Positions 6,819-8,879 of a stretch of DNA of 8,879 nucleotides are shown here, piece after piece (the first letter of the stretch is position 1; every line of letters starts with the position of its first letter). Below the pieces are notes generated by a model, which did no database searches, was not told the DNA's origin, and saw only the letters and a list, made by a program, of their open reading frames with translations. The stretch is from positions 1 to 8,879 of the forward strand of contig DASWRQ010000296.1 in assembly GCA_036403095.1 (NCBI GenBank), in the 5' to 3' direction. Source of the DNA: Kutzneria sp036403095 (GTDB lineage Bacteria > Actinomycetota > Actinomycetes > Mycobacteriales > Pseudonocardiaceae). The translations under genes were made by a program, and so were the position numbers.

Positions 6819-7100
6819 TTGCCCAAGTTCGCCGTCGAGTACCGCTACGTCGAGGACGTGCCGAAGCGGCACGCCGTCCGACCCGAGCACCGGGACTTCC
6901 TGCGTGGCCTGGCCGAGCAGGGCAAGGTGCTGGCCGCCGGGGCGTGGACCGCGGACGACGGCGGCCTGCTGCTGTTCGACGTGGACGACGAGGCCGAGAT
7001 GCAGAAGATCCTGGACAACGACCCGTACCAGGCCGCCGAGGTCATCGCCTCGACCAAGGTGACGCCCTGGACCCCCGTCCTCGGCATCTGGGTGGAGTGA
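6819..7100 (+). CDS. YciI family protein
   Basis: This 93-residue protein matches the small YciI/ferredoxin-like dimeric alpha+beta barrel family. Visible features are the RPEHRDFLRGL helix with the conserved His24, the turn QGKVLAAGAW (34-43), and FDVDDEAEMQKIL followed by DPY (68-70) with the conserved Asp68. His and Asp form the putative active-site pair of the family. Most members have no established reaction; some fused or related domains act in aromatic or chlorinated-compound metabolism. The start is TTG, chosen because GGGAGG lies 5 bases upstream and the sequence begins MPKFAVEY, a normal first strand. It is divergent from the sigma factor (36 bases between the longest start and this TTG) and convergent with the dehydrogenase, with a 4-base gap. 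Co-regulation by the sigma factor is possible but not shown. Confidence 0.85.
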   Translation: MPKFAVEYRYVEDVPKRHAVRPEHRDFLRGLAEQGKVLAAGAWTADDGGLLLFDVDDEAEMQKILDNDPYQAAEVIASTKVTPWTPVLGIWVE

Positions 7101-7104
7101 GGGG

Positions 7105-8004
7105 TTACCGGGCCGGCCGGCTTTCAAAACCCGCGGCGCCGCCTGGCCCTACCGGGCGGGACGCCTCCGCGCCGCGGGCCTTGATGTCGTCCAGCGCCGC
7201 CTGGTCCGCGTCCTTCGCGCCCATCGCCGTGATCGGCAGCGACAGTTGGTTGACCACGCCGCGGAACAGCTTCAGGCCGCCGACCCAGCCGGGCACGTGG
7301 ATGGCCTTGGCCCGCTTGTTGATGCCCGCGACCACGGCCTTGCCCACGTCGGCGACCTGGTAGGTGCGGCCGAGCGGGCCGGGCAGGCGACTGCGCATCT
7401 TGCCGAAGACGGGGTGCTGGTCGGCGCTGTTGACCATGTCCGTGGCGATCCAGGAGAAGTACGCCGTGCCGACGTCGACGCCCAGGTGGCGGACCTCGGC
7501 CCGCAGGCTGTCGGCGAAGGCATCGCAGCCCGCCTTGCTGGCCGCGTAGGCCGCCATGCCGGGGGCGTGCGAGATGGCGGCCAGCGAGGACACCACCAGG
7601 CAGTAGCCGCGGCTCTCGATGAGGTGCGGCAGGCAGACCCGGACCGTGCGCCACACGCCGAGCAGGTTGATCTCGATGGTCCGCTCGAAGGACGCCGGAT
7701 CGATGGAGCGGACGAAGCCGGTGGCGGCGACGCCCGCGTTGGCCATCACCACGTCGATACGGCCGTAGCGGTCCTTCACGCCGGACACCGCGGCCTCCAG
7801 TGCCGACCAGTCGGTGACGTCGGCCTCCCAGGCGCCGGCCTCAGGGCCGCACTCCTTGGCCGTGGCCTGGAGTTGTTCCCGCTCCAGGCCGACCAGCGCG
7901 ACCTTGGCCCCCAGCGCCGACAGCCGCCTGGCCGTCTCCGCCCCGATGCCCCGCGCCGCGCCGGTGATCAGCACCACCTTGCCGGCCATGGTGTTCGTGG
8001 TCAC
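7105..8004 (-). CDS. Short-chain dehydrogenase/reductase (classical SDR)
   Basis: This 299-residue NAD(P)-dependent oxidoreductase is of the classical SDR type. It shows the nucleotide-binding TGAARGIG (14-21), the ADV acidic turn (61-63), NAG (89-91), N113 in EINLLG, catalytic S139/S140, Y153 and K157 in YAASK, and a substrate region after 183 (SWIATDM). The C-terminal 60 residues extend past the Rossmann core and include a mildly hydrophobic stretch at about 246-262 (FRGVVNQLSLPITAMG), possibly membrane-associated; the end is Ala/Gly/Pro-rich. The GTG start has GGAGG 5 bases upstream. It is monocistronic within the window, convergent with the YciI-like gene. Repeats just upstream suggest control by a DNA-binding repressor encoded elsewhere. 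The substrate cannot be assigned; lipid, steroid or ketone reduction are all possible. Confidence 0.92.
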   Translation of the reverse strand: MTTNTMAGKVVLITGAARGIGAETARRLSALGAKVALVGLEREQLQATAKECGPEAGAWEADVTDWSALEAAVSGVKDRYGRIDVVMANAGVAATGFVRSIDPASFERTIEINLLGVWRTVRVCLPHLIESRGYCLVVSSLAAISHAPGMAAYAASKAGCDAFADSLRAEVRHLGVDVGTAYFSWIATDMVNSADQHPVFGKMRSRLPGPLGRTYQVADVGKAVVAGINKRAKAIHVPGWVGGLKLFRGVVNQLSLPITAMGAKDADQAALDDIKARGAEASRPVGPGGAAGFESRPAR

Positions 8005-8050
8005 ACGTGCCTCCTCGCCGACGGCTCCTGGTAGGCACGGTAACGCAACC

Positions 8051-8082
8051 TACCGTCAGTAAGCTACTGGTGAGTTCAGTAA
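8051..8082 (-). promoter_or_regulatory. Candidate operator upstream of the SDR gene
   Basis: TCAGTAA occurs at 8056-8062 and again at 8076-8082, exactly 20 bases apart (about two helical turns). Between them CAGTA (8057-8061) and TACTG (8065-8069) form an inverted repeat, and TACCGTCAGTA (8051-8061) is an imperfect palindrome. Spaced TTACTG/CAGTAA half-sites of this sort are typical of TetR-family operators. The site is 47-78 bases upstream of the dehydrogenase GTG, where a promoter would lie. No TetR-type gene is in the window. Confidence 0.45.
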
Positions 8083-8532
8083 CGACGTGTTCGATCGGGC
8101 GGAGGGGCCGGTCCGGGACAACCTGAAAATCGCCCTCGGCCTCGACGTATGCACCTAAGGGCGGTGAACGATGTTTCCGTCGCCCGTCATGGTCGAACTC
8201 GTCGACGTCAAGGTCCGATGTTCCGACCTTCCCCGCGATTCGAACACAGTCCTGAACCAGGGCGTGCGGCCGGCAGTGATCGTCCCGGGCGGGCCTCGAG
8301 ACCCGAACTGCCGGTCACCTCTTTGCGGATCGCCCCTGCGACCGTACGATCACGGAAAGTCAACTGTGAATGACGCGATCGATATCTGAATGAGCTGGGT
8401 TGCCGGGATAGCGCTGGCTACGGTGAGAGAGGAAGAGCCTGCCAGGGGTGACGGGCTGCCGGATGAAACGACAGGAAACGAACTGTCTCCGCTACTGGGA
8501 GGGCGGGGTACGGGGGAGACGAGGGGCGCAAG
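8083..8532. other. Long intergenic stretch without a convincing gene
   Basis: About 450 bases separate the dehydrogenase control region from the exporter start. Open frames here are short and show weaker codon bias than the genes to the left. A 72-codon plus-strand frame (8171-8389) begins with ATG six bases after AAGGGCGG, but its product matches nothing I know and its second half has poor codon bias. A frame running from 8063 to a TAA at 8156-8158 ends in a protein-like peptide and may be a gene remnant. A promoter candidate for the exporter lies at 8323-8350, and the last 50 bases are G-rich. I see no tRNA, transposase or clear terminator. Confidence 0.5.
8323..8350 (+). promoter_or_regulatory. 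Candidate promoter for the MFS exporter gene
   Basis: TTGCGG (8323-8328) and TACGAT (8345-8350) are separated by 16 bases. The -10 fits the actinobacterial TANNNT pattern and the -35 keeps TTG. Transcription would begin near 8357, leaving a leader of about 175 bases before the TTG start at 8533. Within the leader, GTG at 8366 opens an 8-codon frame ending in TGA at 8389, immediately followed by ATG at 8390; whether it is translated is unknown. This call rests on pattern only. Confidence 0.35.
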
Positions 8533-8879
8533 TTGGAGGGGACCGGGCGCGCTGCCAGGTACCGGGACGTGTTCGCCAACGGCGAGTTCCGGGCCTTGTG
8601 GCTGGCCGAGCTCGTTTCCACCGCGGGTGATCAGGTCGCCCGGGTCGCATTGTCACTTCTTGTGTTCGATCGAACACGCTCTGCTGCATTGGCTGCGCTG
8701 ACCTTTGCATTGACAATGCTGCCCGCGTTGTTCGGCCCATTGCTCGCCGGCCTCGCGGATCGCTATCCGCGACGGAACGTGATGGTGACCGCCGATCTGA
8801 TCAGAGCGGTGTTGATGGGGATCATGGCGATCCCCGGTGTTTCACTTCCGCCGTTGTTTCTCCTGCTGTTCGTCACTCA
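8533..8879 (+). CDS. Major facilitator superfamily exporter, N-terminal part (runs off the window)
   Basis: The first 115 codons of an MFS transporter are present; the rest lies to the right. After a soluble start, RDVFANGEFRALWLAELVS (11-29) leads into the first membrane helix, and LVFDRTRSAALAALTFAL (43-60) into the second. GPLLAGLADRYPRRNVM (68-84) is the motif A loop of drug-proton antiporters, followed by the third helix (about 87-101) and the fourth (from about 104). The pattern fits the EntS/MFS_3-like exporters that move siderophores, macrolides or other small molecules out of the cell. The start is TTG, chosen because GAGGGG lies 6 bases upstream and the frame has no ATG before it back to a stop at 8464. 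Codon use (TTT, GCA, AGA, TTG, TCA) is less GC-rich than in all genes to the left. Confidence 0.85.
   Translation, partial: MEGTGRAARYRDVFANGEFRALWLAELVSTAGDQVARVALSLLVFDRTRSAALAALTFALTMLPALFGPLLAGLADRYPRRNVMVTADLIRAVLMGIMAIPGVSLPPLFLLLFVT

Noticed and set aside
8662..8677. LexA/SOS box
   Set aside because: Actinobacterial SOS boxes read CGAAC-N4-GTTCG. Here the half-sites are in the opposite order (GTTCG-AT-CGAAC) and lie inside a coding sequence.
8390..8701. A 103-codon plus-strand frame ahead of and into the exporter
   Set aside because: It has no ribosome site and overlaps the exporter by about 170 bases in a different frame. The exporter frame carries motif A, so this one is a shadow.

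Overview
The window is high-GC DNA from an actinobacterium. The coding genes have third positions that are almost all G or C, GTG and TTG start codons are common, and the gene set (SigE-type sigma factor, GlmS-like SIS protein, HCH-type NagA, DedA, YciI) fits a filamentous actinomycete. Pseudonocardiales is my best guess, but this is inference from style and not from a marker gene.

Layout, left to right. Positions 1-133 hold a terminator-like hairpin and a cluster of three copies of a short palindrome. Positions 134-5356 hold six minus-strand genes that look like one operon. In transcription order they are a double-SIS sugar-phosphate isomerase/deaminase, a ROK sugar kinase, a NagA-type amino-sugar-6-phosphate deacetylase, a class II (GatY/KbaY-like) bisphosphate aldolase, an unknown acidic protein with one C-terminal membrane helix, and a DedA membrane protein. 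Gaps are 15 bases or less, or short overlaps, until the 37-base gap before DedA. A DeoR-family regulator (5433-6197, plus) is divergent from the operon and probably controls it. A SigE-type sigma factor (minus) converges on it with no base between the two stop codons. A YciI-like protein (plus) diverges from the sigma factor and converges with a short-chain dehydrogenase (minus). About 0.5 kb with no convincing gene follows (8005-8532), then the start of a major facilitator superfamily exporter that runs off the right edge.

The operon reads as amino-sugar catabolism without a PTS: phosphorylate the N-acetylhexosamine (ROK), deacetylate (NagA), deaminate and isomerise (SIS), then cleave a ketose bisphosphate (aldolase). 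The aldolase suggests a GalNAc/galactosamine route ending in tagatose-1,6-bisphosphate, but no ketose-6-phosphate kinase and no uptake system is present, so the substrate stays open. The last two genes have no known part in sugar metabolism and may simply be co-transcribed.

The right end, from about 8040, differs from the rest: codon use is less GC-biased, there is a long non-coding stretch with promoter- and operator-like sequence, and an exporter begins. It may be the edge of an accessory region. I found no rRNA, tRNA, CRISPR array or insertion sequence, and no clearly new system. The most unusual items are the palindrome cluster at the left end and a duplicated kinase-substrate-like motif in the DedA tail.
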